The position numbers were made by a program, and so were the translations under genes. From Kaistella sp. SH40-3 (GTDB lineage Bacteria > Bacteroidota > Bacteroidia > Flavobacteriales > Weeksellaceae), in NCBI RefSeq assembly GCF_030686865.1, contig NZ_JAQYUS010000001.1, positions 496,001-560,000 on the forward strand: a DNA stretch of 64,000 bases, written 5' to 3'. Positions 32,923-40,990 of the stretch are shown piece after piece (within the stretch, counting starts at the first letter, position 1; the number at the start of each line of letters is the position of its first letter). The notes under the pieces were generated by a model. It was not told the origin of the DNA. It did not search any database and saw nothing but the letters and a program-made list of their open reading frames with translations.

Positions 32923-34005
32923 CTAGAGGTATTTTTCTCCTTTTCTTAAAGATTTTAAATCGGAAACATAATCTTTAATTAATTGGTCATTCGCTCTCGG
33001 ACAAATCAAAAGCGCTTTGTCAGTATCTACAACGATATAATTTTTCAAACCATCAATTACAACGGCTTTGTTCTCATTTTTCAACTTAATCAAATTGCCG
33101 GTTGAATTATACGTGACCAAATGTTTAGTATTAACTGCATTTTCCTGTTTATCTTTATCGGCATTTTCATAAATCGAAGTCCAGGTTCCCAAATCGCTCC
33201 AACCCAAATCTGCAGGAATTACATAAACATTTTGTGCTTTTTCTAAAATCCCATTATCTATGGAAATTTTGCTTACTTTCGGATATATAAGATCTATGCA
33301 GCGCTCTTCTTCTTTTGAGTTGTATTCACAACTTTCAAAATTATGATACATTTCTGGCAAATAAGAATCAAATGCAGAAAGAATTGATTGTACGTTCCAG
33401 ACAAATATTCCTGCATTCCATAAAAAATCTCCACTTTCTAAAAAAGTTTTGGCAATTTCTAAGTCTGGTTTTTCGGTAAAGGTTTTAACTTTAAAATATT
33501 CCGCTTTATTTTTTTCAACAAACTGAATGTAACCGTAACCTGTATCAGGACGTGTTGGTTTAATTCCTAGGGTGATCAGATAATCATTTTTTTCGGCTAA
33601 GTTAAAAGCAAGTTCTACTTTTTTGAGGAAGATATTTTCCTTTAAAATTAAATGATCAGCCGGCAGCACAATCACATTTGCAGCAGCATTTTTATGAGCA
33701 ATTTTTTTTGCCATATAAATATTACACGCTGCGGTATTTTTCATCATGGGTTCGCCCACAATATTTTCCGGATTTAAATCTGGTAACTGCTCTTCTGTAA
33801 GGGTAATATATTCTTTGTTGGTGATTACATAAATATTTTCTACCGGAACAATTTGGCGTATTCTATCATATGTTTGCTGAATCATCGTTCTGCCGGTTCC
33901 TAAAATATCCTGAAATTGCTTCGGATGTTTTTGGGTGCTTAATGGCCAAAATCTACTTCCGACGCCTCCTGCCATTATAACGCAGTAATTATTTGATCTA
34001 GACAT
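32923..34005 (-). CDS. manC: Mannose-1-phosphate guanylyltransferase
   Basis: This 360-residue nucleotidyltransferase makes GDP-mannose from mannose-1-phosphate and GTP. The pyrophosphorylase motif GGVGSRFWPLS is at residues 13-23, and VLPADHLIL and VKTFTEKPD are further family motifs. The protein stops after the left-handed helix region and has no C-terminal cupin-type phosphomannose isomerase domain, so it is the monofunctional form. GDP-mannose would feed surface glycan or fucose-type sugar synthesis, consistent with nearby glycosyltransferases. It is downstream of the SprT-like gene with a two-base gap and so is in the same transcript. Confidence 0.93.
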   Translation of the reverse strand: MSRSNNYCVIMAGGVGSRFWPLSTQKHPKQFQDILGTGRTMIQQTYDRIRQIVPVENIYVITNKEYITLTEEQLPDLNPENIVGEPMMKNTAACNIYMAKKIAHKNAAANVIVLPADHLILKENIFLKKVELAFNLAEKNDYLITLGIKPTRPDTGYGYIQFVEKNKAEYFKVKTFTEKPDLEIAKTFLESGDFLWNAGIFVWNVQSILSAFDSYLPEMYHNFESCEYNSKEEERCIDLIYPKVSKISIDNGILEKAQNVYVIPADLGWSDLGTWTSIYENADKDKQENAVNTKHLVTYNSTGNLIKLKNENKAVVIDGLKNYIVVDTDKALLICPRANDQLIKDYVSDLKSLRKGEKYL

Positions 34006-34007
34006 AG

Positions 34008-34598
34008 TTAACTAATTTTTTCTACTCGAGCTAAAGGTTTGAAAATATATTTTTTATCGGTATCGAGTTGCGTACAAAGATAGTTCTTTTTACGTTTTTC
34101 ATCAATGATATAAGTTTGTTTTCGATAAATGAACCGATCATTAATTTCCAGATCTTCAATATAAGAACTTTCATCTTCATAATCCTCAATGTGGAAGTAT
34201 CTTACCAATTCTGGACTCGACATGAAATTGGCTTTTGGAGATTTTAAAAATTTTAAAATAATGGGTTTTAAATCGTCATCATAAATTGAAATACTTTCCA
34301 GAAGCATTGTACTGAAAATATTTTTCCATTCTGAGCCATGAGCTGAAATTCGATGACCGAAGTTCTCAAACGCCAGCAAATGCGCTAATTCGTGCGTAAG
34401 CACAAAGAAAAAAAGTGGCGGCTGTAAAGTAGAGTTAATGGTAATCTGATGGGATTTATCAGGCATTTTCCTATAATCGCCGAGTTTAGAATTTCTTCCT
34501 CTTGTAATTTTAATGTGAATAGAATAATCGCTAAACCATTTCTTGAGATAAGGCAAACAGTTTTCAGGCAAATATTTTTCTAAAAGGGAAATTGACAT
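34008..34598 (-). CDS. SprT-like zinc metallopeptidase-fold protein
   Basis: This 196-residue protein belongs to the SprT-like family: the metal motif H69-E-L-A-H73 is followed by the third ligand candidate H87 in RISAHGSEW. SprT-like domains occur in eukaryotic Spartan proteases that digest DNA-protein crosslinks; bacterial SprT function is poorly known. The remainder shows no second domain. The gene is the first of a two-gene transcript with manC. The promoter box lies so close to the ATG that no untranslated leader is expected. Confidence 0.87.
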   Translation of the reverse strand: MSISLLEKYLPENCLPYLKKWFSDYSIHIKITRGRNSKLGDYRKMPDKSHQITINSTLQPPLFFFVLTHELAHLLAFENFGHRISAHGSEWKNIFSTMLLESISIYDDDLKPIILKFLKSPKANFMSSPELVRYFHIEDYEDESSYIEDLEINDRFIYRKQTYIIDEKRKKNYLCTQLDTDKKYIFKPLARVEKIS

Positions 34599-34602
34599 GT
34601 TG

Positions 34603-34610
34603 CAAAAGTA
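34603..34610 (-). promoter_or_regulatory. -7 promoter box abutting the SprT-like start codon
   Basis: On the minus strand TACTTTTG fits TAnnTTTG, followed by CAAC and then the ATG at 34598. A leaderless transcript is predicted, as for the GH3 gene. Confidence 0.5.
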
Positions 34611-34622
34611 CCTTTAAAAAGA

Positions 34623-35972
34623 CTAAAGAGAAAGTGGTATTCCCGCATAAAAGTTCAATAATTTCAAACTGAAAAGGTAATTATATTTCGCCTGAGCAAC
34701 AGATCCTTGCGCATTAGCATAATTGTTTCTTGCAATATTCAGGTCGTAAATCGTAGTTTTCCCGGCATTATAACTTTTCTCGGCAAAATCCAATGCGAGT
34801 TTAGAACTTTTCTCGGCTTGTGAAGAAGCGATATAGATTTCATAATTGCTTTCTGCATCAAACTGAGCCTGCTGCACATTTTGTAAAACCTGCTGCTTTT
34901 GTTGAAGCAAAGTGTTTTTAGCAATATCTTCATTAATTTTCGATTGCTCAACATTGAGTTTGGTAATTCCTTTATTAAAAATAGGAATGTTTGCCGAAAG
35001 TCCAATTTGTTGTCCGAAATTATCTTTGTATTGTTTAAAAAATCCACTTTCTTTAATAGCATTTCCATTGATATCACGACCAGCATAATCAGTAACTAAA
35101 GAATTAAAATAGGATGATCCAATTCCGGCATTAGCAGTAACAGTTGGCCAAAACGCCGTTTCTGTTATTTTAGTTTGCGCTTCTGCGGCTTTAATTCTGC
35201 TTTCTGCTGATTTTATTTGTGGTTGATTTTCAAATGCTTTATCGATAATTTGATCAGCAGAAAATAAGGGAGCCTCAATTTCACTTTGAATATTGACATT
35301 TTGTATGTCAAACGTTTTATATTCAGGAAGTTGCAAAAGCATCGCCAGCGCAAATAAACTTCGTTCCGTATTAATTTGTGCCGTTTTTACATTTTGTTTC
35401 TCTCTGGATAAAGCGGCTTCGGCTTCGGCTAAAATTGTTTGCGGTGTTGTACCAACTTCAGTTGTAATCTTTGCTCTTTTGTAGAGTTTGTCGGCATTAT
35501 CCAAAGCACTTTCAGAAATTTTTGTGATTTCTCGGTTCAATAAAACAGAAAGATATTGTTGTGCAATTTGAAGTGAAATATCATTTTTAATTTTTTCCAC
35601 ATCAAACTGACTGGCCTCAACATCAAACTCTGTTTTTCTAATGCTTTTTTCTAATCGCCCGTTATTATACAATAAAATATCAGCGCCAACACTTGATCTG
35701 TTGCTAAAGTTATCATTCCGATTGGTGTTTCCAAAAATATCAACGCCCTGTCCGAAACTCACATTATTATTAATCGTCCCGGAAACCGACGGCAGATATT
35801 GTCGTTTTGCAACTTGTAAAGAATTGTCCTGAAGTTTTTTATTGTAGGAATTTTGAATCACCTGCAGATTATTTTCTACAGCGTAATTCACACATTCTTC
35901 CAGCGTCCATACTTTCTGTGAAAACATAAAACCGGAAAGTAAACTCAGAAAAAAAACAGCAGATTTTTTCAT
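34623..35972 (-). CDS. TolC-family outer-membrane efflux protein
   Basis: From the ATG at 35972 the protein has 449 residues and a signal peptide (MKKSAVFFLSLLSGFMFSQ), followed by two OEP/TolC repeats. KVWTLEECVNYAVENNL begins the mature protein as usual for the family. Long heptad-rich helices (about 140-230 and 330-420) form the periplasmic tunnel, and beta-strand segments with VSGTINNNVSFGQGVDIF would form the barrel. It would be the exit duct for a tripartite efflux or type I secretion system; the inner-membrane and adaptor partners are not adjacent. A longer frame to 36074 lacks a signal peptide at its start and was not used. Confidence 0.92.
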   Translation of the reverse strand: MKKSAVFFLSLLSGFMFSQKVWTLEECVNYAVENNLQVIQNSYNKKLQDNSLQVAKRQYLPSVSGTINNNVSFGQGVDIFGNTNRNDNFSNRSSVGADILLYNNGRLEKSIRKTEFDVEASQFDVEKIKNDISLQIAQQYLSVLLNREITKISESALDNADKLYKRAKITTEVGTTPQTILAEAEAALSREKQNVKTAQINTERSLFALAMLLQLPEYKTFDIQNVNIQSEIEAPLFSADQIIDKAFENQPQIKSAESRIKAAEAQTKITETAFWPTVTANAGIGSSYFNSLVTDYAGRDINGNAIKESGFFKQYKDNFGQQIGLSANIPIFNKGITKLNVEQSKINEDIAKNTLLQQKQQVLQNVQQAQFDAESNYEIYIASSQAEKSSKLALDFAEKSYNAGKTTIYDLNIARNNYANAQGSVAQAKYNYLFSLKLLNFYAGIPLSL

Positions 35973-36137
35973 TAATGATTTTAAAGAATAAGACGAACAT
36001 TTTGATGATTTGTTACAATTACTGCGAAGAAATACTTCGGATTTACAAGATTCATTTGTAAAATAAATCACCAATTCGTTTAAGAGTAATTTTTTAGGAT
36101 GATTTTTCTAAAACTTAAACTTAAATTGCTTAAAAAC

Positions 36138-37925
36138 TTAATCAATTATTTTAAATTTCCGCATCAAATAAATCGCATTCATACTTTTTGTGACACCATT
36201 TTGAAGTTTATAATCCGTCTCAAGTTCGCCATCAATGTTTTGAAGTTCGAAGCAATAATTTTTAATTTTTAAAGGAAATTTTTCTTCAATCTTTGTTAAA
36301 TCTAAATCGTGTGTTGCAATGAGACAAGAGAATAGTACGTTACTTTTCATTAATTTTTCCAGGAATAATTCCGAACCCGTGAGTTTATCCTGAGAATTAG
36401 TTCCCTTTAAAATCTCATCTAAAATAATAAATTGAGGTTCGCCATTTTCTAAATTTTCAACGAGTTTTCGAAGGCGAAGGATTTCAGCATTAAAATAAGA
36501 AGTTCCTTCGCTCAGAGAATCGCTTGTGCTCATGGAGGTAAAAAGTTTCATCGGAATAAAACTGAATTCTTTTGCCGCGACCGGACAGCCAGTCATTGCC
36601 AAAACCAAATTGATTCCTACTGTTCTCAGAAAGGTACTTTTACCTGTCATATTTGCACCGGTAATAATTGAAATTTCAGTACTTTGATTAATGGTGAAAT
36701 TATTAGAAACCACATTCGTTTGAAACAATAAAGGATGAATAAGTTCTTCTGTTTTAAGTTTAACACCATCTTCATTGATTTTAGGCAAAATGAAATCTGG
36801 GTTTTTAAATTTAAAAATACCCAATGAAATAAATGCTTCAAATTCTGCGAAAGCCTCAAACCACTGCGGCAAATCCTCATCGATTGCGTTAAACTGCTTT
36901 TCGATTTTAATCGTGAAATTAAGATTCCATAAGAAAAAGTTATTAAGAATTACGCCAATATTACTTTGTCCGCTTTCATAATTCCGAAGCAAACGCGCCA
37001 ACTTTTCTATTTCTTTTCTTGATGATTTGCTCTTTCCAGATCTGAGTTTATTTTGAAGAGACTGATTTATTTCTTCTTTAAAATTTTCTTTTTCAATATG
37101 AGAAAAGACATTCAAAAACTGTTCATATTGATTCGAATCAAAGGAAATCAATGCTCCTAATTTCTGCATTTCCCGTCGATAAACATACAAGACACTTCTG
37201 GAAATTATTAAAATCCCGGCGAATAGTAAGCCAATCAATGCTCCTGATATCGGTAATAATATGGCTAATAATAAAGTGGCTAAAGTCAGGACAGGAACCG
37301 CAATTGTGGCAATTTTTGCCAAAACAGCATTTTTAAAAACTGAATTTGATTTTGTTGGATGTGAAATTTTTCCTTTGATTTCCATCGACTTCGCCAAAGT
37401 CAGAAAATGAATATTCCACGCTGTCTTTTCAGACAATTCTGCAATCGATTTTTGACGCAAAATTATTTCCTCTTTTTCTACACTTAAATCTAAAAGGAAA
37501 TCTCGGAGTTTGTTTTTACCTAAAGTTGACTCACCGTAATTAATGAAACTGAACAGCGAGTTTTTACCGAGAATATCCAGATCTTTTGCAAAAGAATGTT
37601 GATCAATATTTTCCTCAAAATCAAGACCCGTTTCGAATTCTGTTTTGTTGATGATTTCCTCACCGATATGAAGATAATTTTTATAAAACTGCAATTCCTG
37701 TTTTACATTTAAAAGGAAATATCCTAAAATAAAAAAGACAACAGTTGAACAAATCGCTAAATACAAGTGAATTTTCAAACCACTTTCAAAAATGAAATAT
37801 TGTAATAAAAAGTAAGTAATAGCAAGGAATACAACAACTCGAAACCAACCTAAAATAATTAGTTTTTTTTGTAATCTTTGAAGAGTTTCCTTTTTTTCAG
37901 AGAGTAATAAATGTAATTCTTTCAT
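36138..37925 (-). CDS. Membrane-anchored MutS-like ATPase
   Basis: This 595-residue protein carries a MutS-type lever region and a C-terminal MutS ABC ATPase domain: Walker A TGANMTGKST near residue 423, Q-loop/D-loop region with SLSEGTSYFNAEI, and Walker B FIILDEILKGTNS near residue 500. It lacks the MutS mismatch-recognition domain I. Unlike MutS or MutS2, its first half has four probable membrane helices: two near residues 30-72 and two near 205-250. No Smr domain follows. Membrane-bound MutS homologues are known in Bacteroidota but uncharacterised. It overlaps the upstream 131-residue gene by one base (TAATG). Confidence 0.85.
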   Translation of the reverse strand: MKELHLLLSEKKETLQRLQKKLIILGWFRVVVFLAITYFLLQYFIFESGLKIHLYLAICSTVVFFILGYFLLNVKQELQFYKNYLHIGEEIINKTEFETGLDFEENIDQHSFAKDLDILGKNSLFSFINYGESTLGKNKLRDFLLDLSVEKEEIILRQKSIAELSEKTAWNIHFLTLAKSMEIKGKISHPTKSNSVFKNAVLAKIATIAVPVLTLATLLLAILLPISGALIGLLFAGILIISRSVLYVYRREMQKLGALISFDSNQYEQFLNVFSHIEKENFKEEINQSLQNKLRSGKSKSSRKEIEKLARLLRNYESGQSNIGVILNNFFLWNLNFTIKIEKQFNAIDEDLPQWFEAFAEFEAFISLGIFKFKNPDFILPKINEDGVKLKTEELIHPLLFQTNVVSNNFTINQSTEISIITGANMTGKSTFLRTVGINLVLAMTGCPVAAKEFSFIPMKLFTSMSTSDSLSEGTSYFNAEILRLRKLVENLENGEPQFIILDEILKGTNSQDKLTGSELFLEKLMKSNVLFSCLIATHDLDLTKIEEKFPLKIKNYCFELQNIDGELETDYKLQNGVTKSMNAIYLMRKFKIID

Positions 37926-38320
37926 TAAATTAAATCTTTCTTCAACTCGCCAATCCTGCTCACAATCGGCATTGAAAAAATTCCGCTTGTTTTTAAATAG
38001 TGTTCGTAAAAAACTTTGGCTTTTGCCGCAAAATTAGGATTTGGAGTTTCCTTATTTTTAAAATAAAACAAATTCCCCAACAATTCGAAATATGGTATGT
38101 GATGACCTTTTTCTTTCTCATTAATCAATTGAACAATTTCGTCCGTAGGCATTGCAGACAAGGCCTCAAAATTCATTTTGAAAGTATCGTTCATATTGGT
38201 ATCGAAAACTCTTTGAAGTTCTATTTCGTCGCCACCGCTTTCTCCGCCTAAAATCATTTTAGAAAGAAATTCTGAAAATTGCTTTACTATTCTGATGATG
38301 TAATCTTTGTCGTGAATCAT
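37925..38320 (-). CDS. Small soluble protein coupled to the MutS-like gene
   Basis: This 131-residue protein is mainly alpha-helical by composition with no signal peptide or membrane helix. It begins MIHDKDYIIRIVKQFSEFLSK. The N-terminus is reminiscent of a domain of unknown function (DUF6483-like) found in Firmicutes, but I am not certain. The stop codon overlaps the MutS-like start (TAATG), so the two proteins are probably made together and may work together. Function unknown. The four-helix cassette lies immediately upstream and may carry or separate its promoter. Confidence 0.75.
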   Translation of the reverse strand: MIHDKDYIIRIVKQFSEFLSKMILGGESGGDEIELQRVFDTNMNDTFKMNFEALSAMPTDEIVQLINEKEKGHHIPYFELLGNLFYFKNKETPNPNFAAKAKVFYEHYLKTSGIFSMPIVSRIGELKKDLI

Positions 38321-38333
38321 ATTTATTTATTTT

Positions 38334-38785
38334 GGTGCAAGGTTCAAGTTGCAAGGTTCAAGGTTATGCGCGCCAATTATTTTTGACGTATTCTATATAA
38401 TTATGGAGTTTCCCTCCTAAAAGTTTATATTTTTCAAGTATCTCATTAAATTCTGTAATATCAGGATATAAACGAGTAATCTTTAATATATGATTGGTGG
38501 TTTCATCACAACTGCTATGCGAAAATACAAGAAATCTAATGTAGTCGGCTTTATACATTCGTCTGCCATAACCTTCAACAATATTAGAATTAACAGAATC
38601 AGATGAACGTCTTAACTGACTTCCGAGTTCATATAATTCATATTTTGGCAGTCGAAAAGAGAGCCGATGCGTTTCGATAAACAACTCAAAAGAAAGGTTG
38701 TAAATGTCAAGTTTATTGTAACTCATATCTAAAATTTTAAATATATAAACTCGTTCCCTGTACCTGGCATCATTAATCTTGCACC
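38334..38785. mobile_element. Candidate mobile cassette: inverted repeats around a four-helix-bundle gene
   Basis: A perfect eight-base inverted repeat, GGTGCAAG (38334-38341) and CTTGCACC (38778-38785), brackets the four-helix-bundle gene at 38364-38726. Inside the left end a direct repeat GCAAGGTTCAAG occurs twice (38337-38348 and 38351-38362); inside the right end a related CCTGTACCTGG lies near 38758. No transposase gene, no clear target duplication. I infer a small cassette; the sequence itself shows only the repeats. Confidence 0.4.
38364..38726 (-). CDS. Four-helix-bundle protein (23S rRNA intervening-sequence protein family)
   Basis: This 120-residue protein matches the S23 / four-helix-bundle family (TIGR02436-like): ELGSQLRRSSDSVNSNIVEG at about residues 34-53 is the typical SQLRRA..S..NI.EG signature, followed by GRR and an arginine/phenylalanine-rich helix. 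These proteins are encoded in intervening sequences of some bacterial 23S rRNA genes and as free-standing genes in Bacteroidota; the related Avd protein serves diversity-generating retroelements. No reverse transcriptase or rRNA is near here. Molecular function of the stand-alone form is unknown. Flanking short repeats suggest it moves as a unit. Confidence 0.9.
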   Translation of the reverse strand: MSYNKLDIYNLSFELFIETHRLSFRLPKYELYELGSQLRRSSDSVNSNIVEGYGRRMYKADYIRFLVFSHSSCDETTNHILKITRLYPDITEFNEILEKYKLLGGKLHNYIEYVKNNWRA

Positions 38786-38788
38786 TGT

Positions 38789-40192
38789 TTAAGCAAAGAA
38801 AATATACGCCAAAATTACCGACGTAATAATCCCAACCAAATCTGCCAAAAGCATCGCCGTCACCGTATATCTTGTGTTTTTAACTCCAACTGCTCCAAAG
38901 TAAATCGCAATCACGTAGAAAGTAGTATCAGAACTTCCCTGTAAAACCGCGGCTAATCTTCCCTGGAAACTGTCTGCACCAAAAGTCTGCATCGTGTCGA
39001 CCATCATTCCTCTTGCACCAGAACCTGAAAGTGGTTTAATTAAAGCAGTTGGTAATCCATCGACAAATCTGGTGTCAAATCCAACAACTTGAGCCACCCA
39101 TTTCATTCCATCAATTAAAACATCGAAAACTCCGGAAGTTCTTAACAGGGAAATTGCGATCAACATTCCGACTAAATAAGGAATAATTTTCACACAGGTC
39201 CAAAACCCTTCTTTTGCTCCATCGATAAAAGCATCGAACACATTAATCTTTTTATAAAGCGCTCCCAAAACGATGGCGAAGAAAATTAAAAGGATAATTC
39301 CGTTGCTCAATAACATGCTGAAATTATCCAAACCTTCTTTGCTTAAACTCACTAAGTAAACAACGAGCAAACCAATAATGGCAGAAATTCCACCAACATA
39401 AGCAATTACGATAGGTTGCAATAAATTGATTTTTTGATAAAGAGAAACCACGATCATCGCCGCCAAAGTTGCTGCGAAAGTCGCAATCATACACGGTAGA
39501 AAAATATCGGTCGGCGTATGAGAACCCATCGACGCACGAATCGCAATTATGGAAACCGGAATCAAAGTCAGTCCACCGGCATGCAAACACAGAAACATAA
39601 TTTGCGAATTGCTCGCGTTGTCTTTATCTGGATTTAAAGTCTGCAAACTTTCCATCGCCTTTAGACCAAAAGGCGTTGCAGCATTATCCAGTCCTAAAAG
39701 ATTGGCAGAAAAGTTCAATAACATATGTCCAAAAGACGGATGGTTTTTGGGGATTTCAGGAAATAATTTAGAAAAGAAAGGTTGAATCATTCGGGATAAA
39801 AGATTGATTCCGCCGGCTTTTTCTGCGATACTCATGAATCCCATGAAGAGCGTCATAATTCCAATTAAGCCTAAGCAAATTTTGACCGCAGTTTCAGAAG
39901 TCCCAATAACTCCGTCAGTTGCCTGAACTCTGTAAACCGCAACTTGCGATTTCGCAGCATCTGTTTTATAATGAATTCGATGTTGCTCAAAATCAGGTTT
40001 TAATAATAAGGCACTTTTAATCTCAGGATTTAACTGGTCGATATTTTGGGTCGCAATCTGAACGGTATCGCCACTTTTACCAACGACCATATCATTATAA
40101 ATCGCTTTGTAAGAATCCGAAAAGATATATTTGATGCTTCCGACAATAATGGCGACAATAATAAAGGCGCTCCAAATCCTGCTTAAAACCAT
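38789..40192 (-). CDS. Nucleoside-recognition (Gate) domain membrane protein, SpmA/SpmB-like fusion
   Basis: This 467-residue polytopic protein has about ten membrane helices and two Gate (nucleoside recognition) domains. The first contains NLLGLDNAATPFGLKAM (near residue 165), the second LIKPLSGSGARGMMVDTM (near 395), the pattern of spore maturation proteins SpmA and SpmB joined in one chain. Such proteins are widespread in non-spore-forming Bacteroidota and are thought to be transporters; the substrate is not established. The region between helices 1 and 2 (about 25-100) is hydrophilic and likely extracytoplasmic. It is a single-gene unit. The final helix is LLADLVGIITSVILAYIFF. Confidence 0.9.
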   Translation of the reverse strand: MVLSRIWSAFIIVAIIVGSIKYIFSDSYKAIYNDMVVGKSGDTVQIATQNIDQLNPEIKSALLLKPDFEQHRIHYKTDAAKSQVAVYRVQATDGVIGTSETAVKICLGLIGIMTLFMGFMSIAEKAGGINLLSRMIQPFFSKLFPEIPKNHPSFGHMLLNFSANLLGLDNAATPFGLKAMESLQTLNPDKDNASNSQIMFLCLHAGGLTLIPVSIIAIRASMGSHTPTDIFLPCMIATFAATLAAMIVVSLYQKINLLQPIVIAYVGGISAIIGLLVVYLVSLSKEGLDNFSMLLSNGIILLIFFAIVLGALYKKINVFDAFIDGAKEGFWTCVKIIPYLVGMLIAISLLRTSGVFDVLIDGMKWVAQVVGFDTRFVDGLPTALIKPLSGSGARGMMVDTMQTFGADSFQGRLAAVLQGSSDTTFYVIAIYFGAVGVKNTRYTVTAMLLADLVGIITSVILAYIFFA

Positions 40193-40286
40193 GAATTAAA
40201 AATTTGAGTAAAAGTAACTAAAATCTTTATTTTTAAAGGAATCAGGACCATAAATTATCCGATTGAACTCCCAATTCAGAATAAAT

Positions 40287-40402
40287 GCCACGAATGCACT
40301 AATTTTTTTAATTTGATTAAAATAAAAAGGATTCACCTAAACTAAAAAATCTACAGATTTTTCATTCGCGATTTTTATAAATTTCATTCGTGCTTTAGTG
40401 GC
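40287..40402. repeat. Imperfect inverted repeat with A/T-rich core
   Basis: GCCACGAATGCACTAAT (40287-40303) is repeated in inverse form at 40386-40402 (14 of 17 positions match). The core contains a near-perfect palindrome AAAAATCT-AC-AGATTTTT (40345-40362). Words of the type GCCACGAATGCACGAAT recur between genes in many Bacteroidota genomes; related words appear here near 44270 and 50585. Confidence 0.45.
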
Positions 40403-40406
40403 AAAA

Positions 40407-40439
40407 AAAAGTTCTGCTTTCAGTGAAAACAGAACTTTT
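40407..40439 (-). terminator. Terminator of the 64-residue membrane-protein gene
   Basis: AAAAGTTCTG (40407-40416) pairs with CAGAACTTTT (40430-40439) around a 13-base loop. On the minus strand it starts 16 bases after the stop codon at 40455 and ends in a run of T. Confidence 0.8.
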
Positions 40440-40454
40440 AACTCTTTAAATAAT

Positions 40455-40649
40455 TTAACGGACGGCTAAAAACTCAACACCGTCATTGGCGTCGTCTTTG
40501 TGTTTCTTTTCAAAATGCCGATGAAAATCAGCATAATAATCATCATATTCTTTTCTCTTCTTTATTAAAAATTTTCGGACACCAAATAAAGTGAGGCCGA
40601 TAATTACGCCTACACTTCCCGCTAATATAATTCCTGTTTCTTTTCTCAT
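40455..40649 (-). CDS. Small single-pass membrane protein
   Basis: This 64-residue protein has one membrane helix (about residues 7-25, ILAGSVGVIIGLTLFGV) followed by a strongly basic and then His/Asp/Lys-rich cytoplasmic tail (KKRKEYDDYYADFHRHFEKK). No family was recognised. It is supported by a plausible ATG, a strong downstream terminator, and isolation from other genes. Function unknown; a small stress-type membrane protein is possible. Confidence 0.65.
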   Translation of the reverse strand: MRKETGIILAGSVGVIIGLTLFGVRKFLIKKRKEYDDYYADFHRHFEKKHKDDANDGVEFLAVR

Positions 40650-40990
40650 ATCTTAAATTTGTAGTTCTAAAATTAAGCAAATTGCATTCCTTACAACCAA
40701 TCAATTGTTTTAAAGTTTGTTAAAGTTGACCGTGAAAAGTTTAATATTTATTAACATTTGCAGCAAATTTTAAAAACACTCATCTTTAAAACGCGATTTA
40801 AAATTGAAAGGACTCCATTAAAAAAAACACTTCTAGCGTACACCTTTTACTTCCTTTTGATAAATTCCTGCATCAAGCCTTTGTCAATCTTTTGCGGTAA
40901 AGAAAAGAATCCATGTAATTCGAAGTCTTTGTGCATAGTTCTTTTTCCCTTCCACTAAAAAATCTTACTTTTGAGGGAAATCCTCAATTT
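40650..40990. other. Divergent intergenic region
   Basis: This 341-base A/T-rich stretch separates a minus-strand small gene from the plus-strand prolyl oligopeptidase gene. I see one -7 box (40966-40973, described separately) and nothing else that I can name. A 66-codon frame starting with TTG at 40758 has no recognisable features and overlaps the promoter, so it was not called. Confidence 0.5.
40966..40973 (+). promoter_or_regulatory. -7 promoter box for the prolyl oligopeptidase gene
   Basis: TACTTTTG fits TAnnTTTG, 17 bases before the ATG at 40991. It rules out the in-frame extension upstream. Confidence 0.55.

Noticed and set aside
40758-40958. 66-codon frame upstream of the prolyl oligopeptidase gene
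   Set aside because: It starts with TTG, has no family features or ribosome-binding site, and ends within the region of the promoter.
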